DNA from: Adiantum capillus-veneris
Lineage: Eukaryota > Streptophyta > Polypodiopsida > Polypodiales > Pteridaceae
NCBI GenBank assembly: GCA_014529385.2
Contig: CM043970.1
Span: 63,778,996-63,842,995, forward strand
Direction: 5' to 3'
DNA: 64,000 nt
Shown: piece after piece, positions 36,801-43,103 of the stretch
Layout of the letters: each line of letters starts with the position of its first letter
Position numbering within the stretch: position 1 is the stretch's first letter
Notes under the pieces: model-generated
Told to the model about the DNA's origin: nothing
What the model saw: only the letters and a program-made list of their open reading frames with translations
Database searches by the model: none
Position numbers and translations under genes: made by a program

Positions 36801-38926
36801 ATGTGTTGCTCACTAATCGTTTCTATGGCTGTTGTCCACTCTACAGAGAAGACATCGGCGGACTTGCCACTCTCGGTGGCATCATGAGAGTGCACAAAGT
36901 ACATCTCTCCACTCGAGTATGCGACGAGACCATGGATAGATCTCTTCCTTGTATCACTCCACCCGTCGGCAATGAAGGAAACGCCATGTTTTGCCCAAAG
37001 ACGCTGAATATTGAGTGTTGCTTGTTCCAGATAGCCTTCTCTCGATCGAGCAAAGTGGTTCAGAGAGCCTCTGAAGATGGCGGCACATAGCCGGTGCCAT
37101 ACTCTCCTATCCGTTGCACCATAACTTTCCAATACTCAGACCTATTTCGATCAAACATAGAAGATGTTAGTATCAAAAAGGCGGAAACGCTCGATAACAG
37201 AAGAAATGAGAGAGAAGATTGATAAATCATAAAACAAACCTCGCCGCAACAAATGGGATATGGTTGTGATAGAAGAATCGGGGGCCACGGCCGCATCCAC
37301 CTCTTCCTTCTTCTTTGGGTCCCAAGAGGTGGCAAGGGTCCTTTGGCGACGAATCGGACCCGATGAAGATCCACCGGCACCTAAACTGGGTAGAGAGGAA
37401 GAAGAAAAATGAGGGTCTTTGGGTCGATACCTTTGCGTGCGGGCTTGGCTTTATGGTTGAATTGCCGATCCTTTTCCTCGAGCTCCTTCCTCTTCTTAGT
37501 GGTTACATTGGTGCAAAATTTTACCTCATGTCCTGGCACTCCAAAAAAGTGTGCCCTCACTTTGTCATGCCCCCCTTTCCGCGTGTAAGAGCATAACTTG
37601 CATGCCCATGCACGAGAACCTCCCGCCGCCGACAAGGTGCCTTCCGAGGTCACTTCATCACACCACGACCATTCCTTCGCCTTTTGAGTGTTGCCCGCAT
37701 GAACGGAGGGGGTTGTACGAGAGGAAGAGGCCATGGAGTGATGGATGAAGAAGCTTGAGAATCGCAATAGAGAGCTTGAGAGAGGCTTCACTTCTTGAGA
37801 AGTTGAGAGTCGAGCCCAAGGGAGAGAGAGCTTGAGCCTTGAGGCCTTGAGAGCAAGAGAGAGCCTTGAAGGCTTGAGGTTTGAGAGCTTGAGCAATGAG
37901 TAGACCGTAGCGCCGAGGGGAGGTTGAAGCTTGAAACATGAGAGCAAGAGAGAGAGCCTTGAGAAGTTGATTGAACTTGAGAGAAAGAGACTCGAGAGCG
38001 CTTGAGAGGAAAGGGTGAGGGGGTGGCTAGGTATATAGGAAATTGTATGAGGCTATGAGCCTATGAGACGTTTTTAAAACTTTTTAACCGTTTTGGAGTT
38101 CTGCCCGTTTTTGTCCGTCGGAATGGCAGCCCGTTTTGGGGCGTTCCTCCCATTTCCAGCCGGCCGGAACGCCGTTTTTGCGTTCCAAGCCTGAATTTGG
38201 CCGTTCCCAGGTAACTCGGTGTTGATGTGGCAGTGTTGTACAGAATCTCCACGTTTTGCGCTGGCTGAGGGCTAGAGCTTTTAGACTGGATGCTTTTGGG
38301 GATCCCTTGTACTATCTATAAGAGTCTCTGGGAGCCATTCTCGGGGAGCATATGAACGCAGAGTCTTGGAGAGTTGGACCCTCGGGAGTTGTACCTTTGT
38401 GATCGGCAATCAATAAAGAAATACCGGAAGGAACACCAGTCTTTGGGGCCAACGCATTTGGGAACGGAGCTTTGCCAATCCGTGTCCCCCTGAGGCTATG
38501 AGCCTATGAGACGTTTTTAAAACTTTTTAACCGTTTTGGAGTTCTGCCCGTTTTTGTCCGTCGGAATGGCAGCCCGTTTTGGGGCGTTCCTCCCATTTCC
38601 AGCCGGCCGGAACGCCGTTTTTGCGTTCCAAGCCTGAATTTGGCCGTTCCCAGGTAACTCGGTGTTGATGTGGCAGTGTTGTACAGAATCTCCACGTTTT
38701 GCGCTGGCTGAGGGCTAGAGCTTTTAGACTGGATGCTTTTGGGGATCCCTTCTACTATCTATAAGAGTCTCTGGGAGCCATTCTCGGGGAGCATATGAAC
38801 GCAGAGTCTTGGAGAGTTGGACCCTCGGGAGTTGTACCTTTGTGATCGGCAATCAATAAAGAAATACCGGAAGGAACACCAGTCTTTGGGGCCAACGCAT
38901 TTGGGAACGGAGCTTTGCCAATCCGT

Positions 38927-38971
<45 letters not shown>

Positions 38972-40672
38972 ACATCCTTGGTGGTCGAGGTGCTTACCAG
39001 GTCAATCTCCTTTACACAGCGTCTATGGGACCTACCCAGAGATAGATATGCCCGGTTGGCTCGAGTCGTCCCGACAGCTAGCTCTGCAAGGGGATACAAC
39101 ATGCTGGTATGGGTAGTTGACATCATGGTTTCAGTTACATGGATTCAACATGGACATATTGCCCCCCTTCTAGTGCTCAATCAGGTCCTGGTGGATGAGT
39201 CTGGTGATCTCAGTCTGTGTAAGGCTTAAAAAGGGTGAGCTAGATACCAGGAGGACACGGATATAGCCGACACAAGAGGTAGGCACGAAGATAGCTTTCT
39301 GTAGAGAGCATCTTTTCCAGCTCAGAGAAGATGGTTTTGTGACCAGGCCAAAATACACGGACACCCACTTATCTTATGGGATACGATGTGCTATCGGCCA
39401 GATACGCACATCTTCACACCAGCTTCGGGTCGAGACTGGCAGATATAGAGGAGTACCAACAGAGGCCAAGATATGTCCCTTATGCCATATGGAGCCTGAG
39501 ACAGAGCTGCACTACATATGCCACTACCTGGTGTACTGTGAGATACGAGGCCGCTTTCACTGCTTGTTCAGAGAGGGCTTTGGACCATTGTCCAAAGTCA
39601 TGAGGTACGAGGACCAAAGATGTCTTGGACTGTTTCTACTTGAGCTCTGCAGACACAGAGAGAGCTTGTCAAGGAGAGAGGATAGCCAGCCTCAGAGACG
39701 GATCACGGATTTCTTTCGACCTGACATTGGGCAGCCAGAGGAGCAGCTATGACAGCAGAGCTCACATTCTCGCCACACTAGAGGCACGTTGATTGACCGA
39801 GCAACCGAGCTAGGAAGATCCAGACTCTCACAATTGCGGAGGACTTCACAGCATCACCGGAGGCTACATCGGAGGATTCAGATCATTCTAGCCCGTATGC
39901 GCGGCGCCTAGTCAGAGTACTGACCATGGAGGATATTGACGAGATCCGCCAACGACCGATGATGGACCTCTTGTGGTTTTGCTGATCGCGCACCCTACCC
40001 ACATTGTATCAGGCCTCACTTGTTGTATCCACCCACACCCACATTGTATTAGCCTTCACTCATCACATCCACCCTCACTCATATCCTACACAGCCCCAGT
40101 CAGCTGCTTAGCTCATGTATAGCAGTTTGCATTGTATCAGTTGGTCTCATAGGTCACTTTGGCCTTTTGAAGACGTTAATATATCATTTCATTTCCTCTC
40201 TCTCTCTCTCTCTCTCAATTTCTGTTCATGTGTTGCTATTGTTTTCCCTGCTTGGAGTGTCTTAACACCCCCCCCAACCCCCCCAAACACACACGCACGC
40301 CACCACCAAGAAAAAGGGAAACCTAAAAGAAACAGAGATTAGAAAATAAAATCTACTTGGTACATGAAAATGATTAGAATGGAATGTGTCTTGCAGGTAC
40401 CTGCATCGGTGTTAAGGACAGTCTCTTGTCCAGCAACAATCACGTCAAGCCTGATGAGGGATGCCCCAGCAGGGTACAAGAAGAAGAGGCTTTTAACTAA
40501 ACAATCTGGTAAATGGATGGCTAACGGTATGCTGGTTTTGGGAGGAGCAATGTTTTGCGCAAGAAGATCTGCACCTTTGGGTGCCAAAATCGCGGCCCTT
40601 TATGCTATCAAGAGATTAGTGAAGCCTTCACCATCGGTGAAACCCATTCGGCAACACTACCCTGTTTTGTGA
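11688..40672 (+). CDS. START-domain lipid-binding membrane protein, six exons, 380 aa
   Basis: Six exons join in phase: 11688-11866, 14955-15132, 17932-18195, 18467-18548, 18639-18802 and 40397-40672. Every intron is GT-AG, and the exons total 1143 nt (380 residues plus stop). The protein has a hydrophobic segment at about residues 22-42, a START lipid-transfer fold at about 75-290 and a second hydrophobic stretch at about 330-360. It resembles the plant family of Arabidopsis At3g13062/At1g55960 in phrases such as FYMDSEYRLGWDKT, REYVLAWRLWEG, CEIKMWHQED and the C-terminal ANGMLVLGGA; about 400 residues is usual for that family as I recall it. START domains bind a single lipid in a helix-grip cavity. 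Ligand and membrane location are unknown here. The start at 11688 is the first ATG after an in-frame stop at 11655. A good acceptor (cttcag, ending 11674) just upstream leaves room for a 5'-UTR intron. Introns are 3088, 2799, 271, 90 and 21594 bp. Confidence 0.88.
11947..12035. repeat. 24-bp minisatellite in START intron 1
   Basis: The unit tgtgaacttacacattcatc plus tgta occurs at 11947-11970, 11988-12011 and 12012-12035. The last two are adjacent; the first is separated by 17 bp. It begins about 80 bp after the exon 1 donor. Confidence 0.9.
12493..12505 (-). promoter_or_regulatory. Retroelement primer binding site (tRNA-Met type)
   Basis: On the minus strand this reads TGGTATCAGATCC, next to the LTR end at 12506. 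Confidence 0.65.
12506..12973 (-). mobile_element. LTR of a minus-strand retroelement in START intron 1
   Basis: Read on the minus strand the 468-bp block begins TGTTAAAG and ends TTTTCACA, with TG/CA termini. It is directly followed by TGGTATCAGATCC (12493-12505), a near-match to the tRNA-Met primer binding site. It is therefore a 5' LTR whose body would extend leftwards, but no coding region remains there. It contains an (AG)n tract at 12751-12785. A related fragment lies at about 19800-20016. Confidence 0.7.
12974..14490. other. Intron 1 sequence without a recognised gene
   Basis: Several open frames of 70-150 codons overlap on both strands (for example 13383-13838 and 13831-14247), but none has a recognisable domain and they shadow each other. 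The sequence is relatively GC-rich and may be old retroelement DNA. Confidence 0.4.
14491..14502 (-). promoter_or_regulatory. Possible degenerate primer binding site
   Basis: The minus strand reads TAGTATCAGAGC, one change from the tRNA-Met site. The sequence to its right would be an LTR ending TTATAACA, but no LTR pair was found. Confidence 0.35.
14955..15132 (+). CDS. START gene exon 2 (start of START domain)
   Basis: Residues 61-119. Contains ITEADLQRLLMLLDEE, the usual opening of the START region in this family, and ends in LSYHAKLREPK. Acceptor is taagcag and donor gtttgt, leaving phase 0. Confidence 0.9.
16089..16700 (+). pseudogene. LINE-like ORF2 fragment, upstream half
   Basis: A 203-codon open frame before an in-frame stop. 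It is Trp-rich (DAALWRLWVWEGRALSQLYW) and without motifs I can name. It shares its frame with the zinc-binding part that follows, so it probably belongs to the region between RT and zf-RVT of the same polyprotein. Confidence 0.5.
16701..17370 (+). pseudogene. LINE-like zf-RVT domain, frameshifted
   Basis: Contains FWSAIWDLHAAR, LPVGTWLATMGHDPLCTRC, then SRAHCLWSCSASHVVW, the conserved layout of the plant LINE zinc-binding region. After about 17080 the similarity moves to another frame (HYAIWNVWRARCLHILS). Confidence 0.65.
17622..17699. repeat. 39-bp tandem duplication
   Basis: Two near-identical units starting gacaaatcaagtatacatg at 17622 and 17661, just downstream of the LINE-like tail. Confidence 0.85.
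17819..17853. repeat. (GA)n microsatellite
   Basis: About 17 uninterrupted GA units, 80 bp upstream of exon 3. Confidence 0.95.
17932..18195 (+). CDS. START gene exon 3 (START core)
   Basis: Residues 120-207. Carries the core FYMDSEYRLGWDKTFE and REYVLAWRLWEGEDGTYY, the most conserved part of this family. Acceptor is tttgcag. The donor gtactt is followed after eight bases by a (TC)n(AC)n microsatellite. Confidence 0.95.
18204..18257. repeat. (TC)n(AC)n microsatellite beside a splice donor
   Basis: Begins eight bases after the exon 3 end and fills much of the first quarter of the 271-bp intron 3. Confidence 0.95.
18467..18548 (+). CDS. START gene exon 4 (short internal exon)
   Basis: Encodes residues 208-234 and one base of codon 235. 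The peptide QCEHPQAPQSPLHTRVEHYM followed by SGWRIQR fits the strand that follows FAK in related proteins. Acceptor is ttccag and donor gtacta. It is 82 nt, so skipping it would shift the frame. Confidence 0.9.
18639..18802 (+). CDS. START gene exon 5 (end of START domain)
   Basis: Completes codon 235 (Asp) and encodes residues 236-289, including CEIKMWHQEDTTSMAKMAF and WNYMCDTEKSLRKY, the C-terminal helix of the START fold. The donor gtctgt is followed almost at once by about 55 nt of (TC)n and opens the 21.6-kb intron. Confidence 0.93.
18809..18864. repeat. (TC)n microsatellite beside a splice donor
   Basis: Starts six bases after the exon 5 end, within the first 10 nt of the 21.6-kb intron. 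Confidence 0.95.
18890..19020 (+). repeat. SINE-like tRNA-derived repeat
   Basis: The plus strand has GTGGTAGATTGGTTATGCC, resembling an A box region, and about 35 bp later GAGTTCAACTCC, close to the B box consensus. The spacing suits a tRNA-derived SINE head. Tail and target duplication were not identified. Confidence 0.45.
19283..19561 (+). other. Unidentified open frame within intron 5
   Basis: About 92 open codons ending TAG, without an obvious ATG start. The composition looks protein-like (EMAKEFLKARFAPGAFSLEA, then CSTLDFFEVATELLLTSLKA). No family recognised. It could be a captured gene fragment or part of a retroelement. It is not needed for the START reading frame. Confidence 0.25.
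19800..20016 (-). mobile_element. Truncated LTR, same family as the one at 12506-12973
   Basis: Shares long phrases with that LTR, including the context of ctttgacaaataagt and cctaaaagccaaaataaat, and the same TGTTA terminus on the minus strand (ends 20016). It is truncated on its left. Confidence 0.65.
20136..20393 (+). pseudogene. Retroelement gag C-terminus with altered zinc knuckle
   Basis: The frame ending in TAA at 20391-20393 encodes a Lys-rich stretch followed by CYCCGEQGQVFAKC. This is the CX2CX4HX4C nucleocapsid knuckle with the His replaced by Gln, so zinc binding is probably lost. It is related to the minus-strand gag at 25619-26799, which ends CFECGEQGHIVARC. Confidence 0.65.
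20415..21153 (+). mobile_element. LTR (copy A) followed by a primer binding site
   Basis: It follows a purine-rich tract (gacagggggacag, near 20404) after the gag stop and ends TGCACA at 21153. A primer binding site, aggtatcagagctc, lies at 21160-21173. The part from 20488 to the end recurs at 22111-22673. The left boundary is approximate. Confidence 0.6.
21160..21173 (+). promoter_or_regulatory. Primer binding site (tRNA-Met type)
   Basis: aggtatcagagctc, seven bases after the end of LTR copy A. Confidence 0.65.
21174..22110 (+). mobile_element. Short non-coding interior between two related LTRs
   Basis: About 0.9 kb without gag or pol. It includes a tandem phrase (ttaggtcttcccaatctcg, twice at about 21351-21420) and a run of related ccaag/ccccaag words near 21945-22020. 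Confidence 0.45.
22111..22673 (+). mobile_element. LTR (copy B), 5'-truncated
   Basis: Matches copy A from the phrase gttagatata onward, with many substitutions and one larger deletion, and ends TGCACA at 22673. It lacks the first 70 bp or so of copy A. Confidence 0.6.
22674..23083. other. Unassigned spacer in intron 5
   Basis: Its start (tgcgaagtggatgggggagg) resembles the purine tract before LTR copy A. The phrases gtgcatcaagagt/agatgag recur near 27740-27810, where the interrupted target of the next element continues. Confidence 0.35.
23089..23682 (-). repeat. 3' LTR of the gag-only element
   Basis: 594 bp, TG/CA ended, similar to 27148-27723 over its whole length apart from the outer 13 bp or so missing from that copy. 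The visible substitutions suggest an older insertion than the element at 29011. Confidence 0.75.
24671..25022 (+). repeat. Left arm of a large inverted repeat with HSE-like array
   Basis: 352 bp that pair, with small indels, with 25255-25585 on the opposite strand; the spacer is 232 bp. It is built of TCTAGAAG-like words. Blocks matching alternating GAAnnTTCnnGAA occur at 24766-24783 (four units), 24806-24819, 24826-24839, 24846-24859 and 24886-24899. A TATA-like TATAACTAG follows at 24980-24988, so the arm reads like a promoter pointing right. Confidence 0.85.
24980..24988 (+). promoter_or_regulatory. TATA-like box of the left-arm promoter
   Basis: TATAACTAG, the same position in the mirrored arm with one change that weakens the box. 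Confidence 0.4.
25255..25585 (-). repeat. Right arm of the inverted repeat with HSE-like array
   Basis: On the minus strand the arm repeats the order of the left arm: HSE-like array (about 25345-25545), then TATAAATAG (25289-25297 on +), then the phrase shared by both arms ending near ttggca. The longest block, gaaccttctagaatcttc near 25510, has four alternating GAA/TTC units. It points left, towards the other arm. Confidence 0.85.
25289..25297 (-). promoter_or_regulatory. TATA box of the right-arm promoter
   Basis: TATAAATAG on the minus strand, a good plant TATA box, about 50-60 bp downstream of the HSE-like array. Confidence 0.55.
25619..26799 (-). pseudogene. Gag polyprotein pseudogene with zinc knuckle
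   Basis: Reading leftwards from an ATG at 26799 the translation begins MGSNDESRKNQTDPPHTSK. It continues through DPQYAKFFTRHPIDEVHTHW in another frame, a basic/Ser-rich linker, then a retrotransposon gag region (EYERDVRTNWNHLQMIKGD, DYCERFWDTLLP, ERFRCGLPKEIRD). It ends with a zinc knuckle CFECGEQGHIVARC and a TAA at 25619-25621. At least three frameshifts or stops break it. Gag packages element RNA in virus-like particles; this copy cannot make a full-length product. Confidence 0.75.
27148..27723 (-). repeat. 5' LTR of the gag-only element, inner end lost
   Basis: 576 bp. Its outer end is intact (TTTTGTGACA on +) and joined to the target repeat attag. Its inner end stops at a G-rich junction (atgggggtgg) instead of the expected TGTCACAAAC. 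Confidence 0.7.
27970..28072 (+). mobile_element. 3' interior end of a plus-strand LTR element
   Basis: In reverse complement this matches 23683-23790 (shared phrases include gccctcgatt/cgcctgcaaaaac and the tcagtgtctactga context). It ends with ttctttcaagagg, then tcacaag, where the host LTR begins. It is the 3' end of a relative of the 23089 element, in the opposite orientation. Confidence 0.55.
28073..28255 (+). mobile_element. Host LTR, left part, split by the hAT element
   Basis: Begins tcacaagtttgtgacgtgg and resembles the LTR at 43104 (tcacaagttggtgacgtgg). It has a 17-nt poly-G tract at 28119-28135. It ends with tgttgatg (28248-28255), the hAT target duplication, and resumes at 38220. 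Confidence 0.6.
28846..28886. repeat. (actcaag)n short tandem repeat at the transposase stop
   Basis: About five copies of a 7-bp unit overlap the transposase stop codon and the start of its 3' region. Confidence 0.85.
29011..30993 (-). repeat. 3' LTR of the nested element
   Basis: 1983 bp. Contains a poly-C run near 29170 and a poly-T run near 30137. Open frames of about 100 codons in it recur in the other LTR, so they reflect LTR sequence rather than genes. Confidence 0.9.
30994..31005 (-). promoter_or_regulatory. Polypurine tract of the nested element
   Basis: AAGTGAGAGGGA on the minus strand, directly before the LTR start TGTTGCTAAATTGG. Confidence 0.7.
31006..33691 (-). mobile_element. 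Interior of the nested element, mostly non-coding
   Basis: Apart from the gag remnant near 33060-33350, no domain is recognisable. Short minus-strand frames at 32744-32995 and 32982-33200 may be gag continuation after frameshifts. Confidence 0.6.
33000..33350 (-). pseudogene. Degenerate retrotransposon gag (PF03732-like)
   Basis: Minus-strand translation, pieced across a frameshift and an in-frame stop, gives PVKFDTFDGREDAPKATALI, then FEVAFANGNF, then RHVIKHLKGIASTWWYTKAL and NKTWIQFKAEF. This is the usual Ty3/gypsy-type gag order (F.G..., E..F, L.G.A..WW, TW..F...F). Confidence 0.65.
33692..33703 (-). promoter_or_regulatory. Primer binding site of the nested element
   Basis: TGGTATCAGAGC on the minus strand, an exact tRNA-Met-type site, one base from the 5' LTR. 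Confidence 0.85.
33705..35681 (-). repeat. 5' LTR of the nested element
   Basis: 1977 bp, nearly identical to 29011-30993. It borders the hAT transposase reading frame at 35682. Confidence 0.9.
38048..38933. repeat. 443-bp tandem duplication across the hAT/LTR boundary
   Basis: 38048-38490 and 38491-38933 are almost identical (for example g/c at the ccttgtact/ccttctact position). Each unit contains the last 172 bp or so of the hAT element, its target duplication and the downstream host LTR, so it arose after hAT insertion. The duplicated 63-codon open frames are a by-product. Confidence 0.92.
38220..38490 (+). mobile_element. Host LTR, right part
   Basis: Continues the LTR interrupted at 28255. 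It shares gtacctttgtgatcggcaat-type and aaggaacacc phrases with 43440-43500, in the LTR at 43104. It is repeated once by the tandem duplication. Confidence 0.55.
38929..38971. repeat. 43-nt poly-C tract
   Basis: Uninterrupted C from 38929 to 38971, joining the end of the second duplicated LTR copy to a LINE-like fragment. The matching place in the first copy has only five C. Confidence 0.9.
38972..39752 (+). pseudogene. LINE-like 3' coding fragment with zinc-binding motif
   Basis: In two frames with a break near 39230. The second frame (39339-39752) contains SSHQLRVETGRYRGVP, then CPLCHMEPETELHYICHYLVY, a C-x2-C...H-x3-C pattern as at the C-terminus of many non-LTR retrotransposon polyproteins, and ends IGQPEEQL-stop. 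It differs from the LINE-like copy in intron 2. It lies in the sense direction, 0.6 kb before exon 6. Confidence 0.6.
39753..40396 (+). other. LINE-like 3' tail and end of intron 5
   Basis: No gene. Contains a (TC)n tract at about 40197-40216 and a C-rich patch near 40268-40285 before the acceptor of exon 6. Confidence 0.45.
40397..40672 (+). CDS. START gene exon 6 (C-terminal hydrophobic tail and stop)
   Basis: Residues 290-380 and TGA. The acceptor is tcttgcag. The peptide runs from VPASVLRT through a Lys/Arg-rich hinge (GYKKKRLLTK) to a hydrophobic segment ANGMLVLGGAMFCA, then AKIAALYAIKRLV. Its frame continues directly from exon 5 (phase 0), although 21,594 bp of intron lies between. Confidence 0.88.
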   Translation, partial: VPASVLRTVSCPATITSSLMRDAPAGYKKKRLLTKQSGKWMANGMLVLGGAMFCARRSAPLGAKIAALYAIKRLVKPSPSVKPIRQHYPVL

Positions 40673-42569
40673 CGATTGAATGCCAAATCTGCAGAGGAGA
40701 AGATTGTGTACAGATCGTCTATATGTCCTTTTTCTAAGAGAATTGTACATTATATCTATCATATCTGGATACCTCTGTTGAGATGGCAAGTTGTATTTTA
40801 GAAAGGCAAAAGCGCTGTATTCTTCGAATCATGTACCTTGGCAGTCAAAAAGGCTGCATTGTTTTTGTTCCCTCAACAGTGCAAACCATATGTAGTAGTA
40901 GCAGTTTCTTTCCAAAATCTGGATGTTTCAATTACATTTGTTAATTAAATTGAACATATGTCTTCTCTTGAATTGTTAATCAAATTGAACAGACTACCAT
41001 AAACATGGGTTGGAAGTTAGGTTTGAAATTAGCTGATTTATTGGCTAGGAATCCAGAATATAATCCACAGGTAACAAAGCAAAAACTGTGTAGATGATTG
41101 TCTTTTGGGGCCTCTCACCATCTGATGTTACACCTGCTAAGATCTATTTGACTAGTCTTAATCTCAAGACCTCTTATTCAAGAGGGAAAAACTGCATATT
41201 CGCGTTTGAATGTGATTGAATGTCTTAAATTCAGTGACTACAGCAATGAGGTAGCTGTAAGATGTGTGCGTATGTTCCAGAGGACTTCCAGCTTTTAAGG
41301 TGTAGAGAAAGGACCTTCGTAATAGTTGCGACCACATGACAACCATAGGAGGCTGGGAGCCATGGTGGGATCAGTTATTGCGGGGGAAAGAACACTATAG
41401 GTCCTTTTCGAGCCGTCAAGGTTGTTGGGCGGGTGGAAGGTGATCTTGATCCTCCATCTAGGGTAAAGGGGCCCATATAGGGCCATTTAAAACATGGGGC
41501 CCAATATAAGGATATTCAATTTGAATGATCTAGATTCTATGATAGGATTGACAATTCCCATTGAAATTGATACCAAAAGATAGATCATATCAAGCTCTTG
41601 CCATTCCCAATGCCATCCCAAATATAATTCTCATATATTTTGGTAATATTTTCCATTTAATTTTAAGGTGGCCTTGTTTTGGATCATGGTTTGTTATTGG
41701 CCCCTATACCCTACTGTGCTTTCCAGTGCAGAACTTGCACAACCACTGCTTCGATAAGAGCCACATCAGCATTGTGAATCCGTACCAACCCTATTGAATG
41801 TATGCATGAAACGTCATCACTCAAAATTTCAACCAGCTTCTAACATGTCAGCATGTGGAATCTTGGATGCAATCATTGTCTTCTAGCTCAGCACGCCGAA
41901 TATGGAATGCTTGCACGCACTATGCATCAATGGATGTGTGCAATGGATTTGTGTAGTGATCACCTCTCGTTTTGGCCCCACTCACCGACACTTGACGAAC
42001 GGGAATGGTCTTGCATGGGCCATTCCTTGTAAAACATGTCCGATGTAGTATCAATACATATAAATCCAAAAAATGATGGCTTGTTGCTAAGGGAGGAGAA
42101 GAAAACATACTCACATACCAACCATATACTCGTTGTCAGCCCTCAAATTTGAAGGGCGACTCTAGAGACTACTTTTCATTTTGAAGGCCTTCAAATAAAC
42201 TCTCATTTTCTATACTACCATTGTTTAAAAAATTCCACAATTCTCTGGAAGGGTGATGCCGCCTTCTAATTTTAAGGTTGCTCTGGTAGTAGAGTTTGAC
42301 ATCTCTCGAAATTCGTCAAGTTGGTCGTGGTATCTCTCGAGGACAAGTGGTAGGAAGTGAAGGTTGTGTTGCTTGCCAGAGTGTGAGGTAGTTTTCACAT
42401 GTCGGGTTTTGTCTAGCCATGTGTAGCCTAGGTTTTGGCTCTTTCCATGGTTGTTTAGTCTCTATAGGCTTTGGCTGTTTTCCCCTAATTTTTCTCATGT
42501 GGCATCGGGTATGCGATAGGCTATTTGTTGGCCTTTATTCATGCATTTTTTCTTTTTTTATTTTAAAAT
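40673..42569. other. 3' flank of the START gene and unassigned DNA
   Basis: The first few hundred bases are AT-rich and probably 3' UTR (candidate attaaat signal near 40945). After that I see only short unsupported frames. Confidence 0.4.
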
Positions 42570-42750
42570 TTTTATTTTAAAGAGAATTCCTTACAACTTA
42601 GAAATTACAACACACACCCAACGGTGAGTCTTTCCGGTTGGATAAGGTTTGGCCAACCCATCATGTAGACTAGGGGAACAACCCTAATAGCGAAGACCTT
42701 ATACACAGGAGGCTCTTGCTCTACCAATTGAGCTAGCACTCGTTGACATG
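42570..42750 (-). repeat. SINE-like repeat with Pol III A and B boxes
   Basis: On the minus strand 42724-42735 reads TAGCTCAATTGG, a perfect A box, followed by TAGAGCAAGAG. GGGTTGTTCCCC at 42673-42684 resembles a B box. The spacing of about 39 bp and the lack of a tRNA cloverleaf point to a tRNA-derived SINE rather than a tRNA gene. An A/T-rich tail region lies near 42545-42580. Confidence 0.5.
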
Positions 42751-43103
42751 GGCAACTTTATTTCAACCTTGTTTTGCTGGCTGACCAACCCCTTGGCGGA
42801 CGTGGGCAAGGGAGCAGCTTGAGCCAGTGTGTGCGCTACAGAGCAGCCCAGCAGAGCGCCCTCAAGGGAGGCATCTTGTGGGAGAGGAGGGACAGATCTG
42901 CACTTCTACAGGCTCCCTCTCCTTTCGTCTTGAGATCAGCCCTCTTGCCGTTTGACGGCTCCGCTTTTGCCGGCAATCTCATGCAAAGACAGAGCATCCC
43001 TTCGGTGGTGCATGCCTAGAGGAGGAGAAATCCTCAGGCCTATGGAGGGCAGCCATATATTGCGGCTTGTAGGTCTCTTGTAGGTCTCTCTCTCTAGATC
43101 TGT

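Larger units (their letters stand above)
28881..37734 (-). pseudogene. hAT transposase (BED, DUF659, hATC), broken
   Basis: Starts at ATG 37734 (MASSSRTTPS). A BED-type finger follows (ACKLCSYTRKGGHDKVRAHF), with a candidate 97-bp intron at 37142-37238, the DUF659 core (GVSFIADGWSDTRKRSIHGL, FITDGEASNKAA, CFCMAHCLNNLLKDIG) and the C-terminal dimerisation domain (FRILNQSVSTS; then STYSHIASKKRNRL in another frame). The frame is interrupted at 35682 by an LTR element and resumes beyond it at 29010, ending with TGA at 28881-28883. Frameshifts near 37430, 37075, 36730, 36400 and 35870 make it non-functional. hAT transposases act as dimers on terminal repeats. Confidence 0.85.
28256..38219 (-). mobile_element. 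hAT DNA transposon, interrupted by an LTR element
   Basis: Flanked by identical 8-bp repeats tgttgatg (28248-28255 and 38220-38227), the size typical of hAT. The ends are imperfect inverted repeats: CAGAGTTACTCGGAAC on the left, CCGAGTTACCTGGGAAC on the right read inward. Without the nested LTR element it is about 3.3 kb. It encodes a BED-finger / DUF659 / hATC transposase on the minus strand. The tandem duplication beyond its right end repeats part of that end. Confidence 0.88.
18803..40396 (+). other. Giant intron 5 of the START gene (21,594 bp)
   Basis: Bounded by gtctgt and tcttgcag, with phase 0 on both sides. It contains in order a (TC)n tract, a SINE-like repeat, LTR fragments, a gag-only LTR element on the minus strand, a host LTR split by a hAT element which is in turn split by another LTR element, a 443-bp tandem duplication, a poly-C run and a LINE-like fragment. 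If the gene is expressed, all of this must be spliced out. Confidence 0.85.

Noticed and set aside
38061-38695. Two identical 63-codon minus-strand frames
   Set aside because: Created by the 443-bp tandem duplication of hAT end sequence. Not a gene family.
38817-39229. Proline-rich open frames
   Set aside because: The proline run is the 43-nt poly-C tract read in frame.
42660-42745. Possible tRNA gene on the minus strand
   Set aside because: The A box is perfect, but no acceptor stem, anticodon arm or matched T arm can be drawn, and the box spacing is off. A SINE head fits better.
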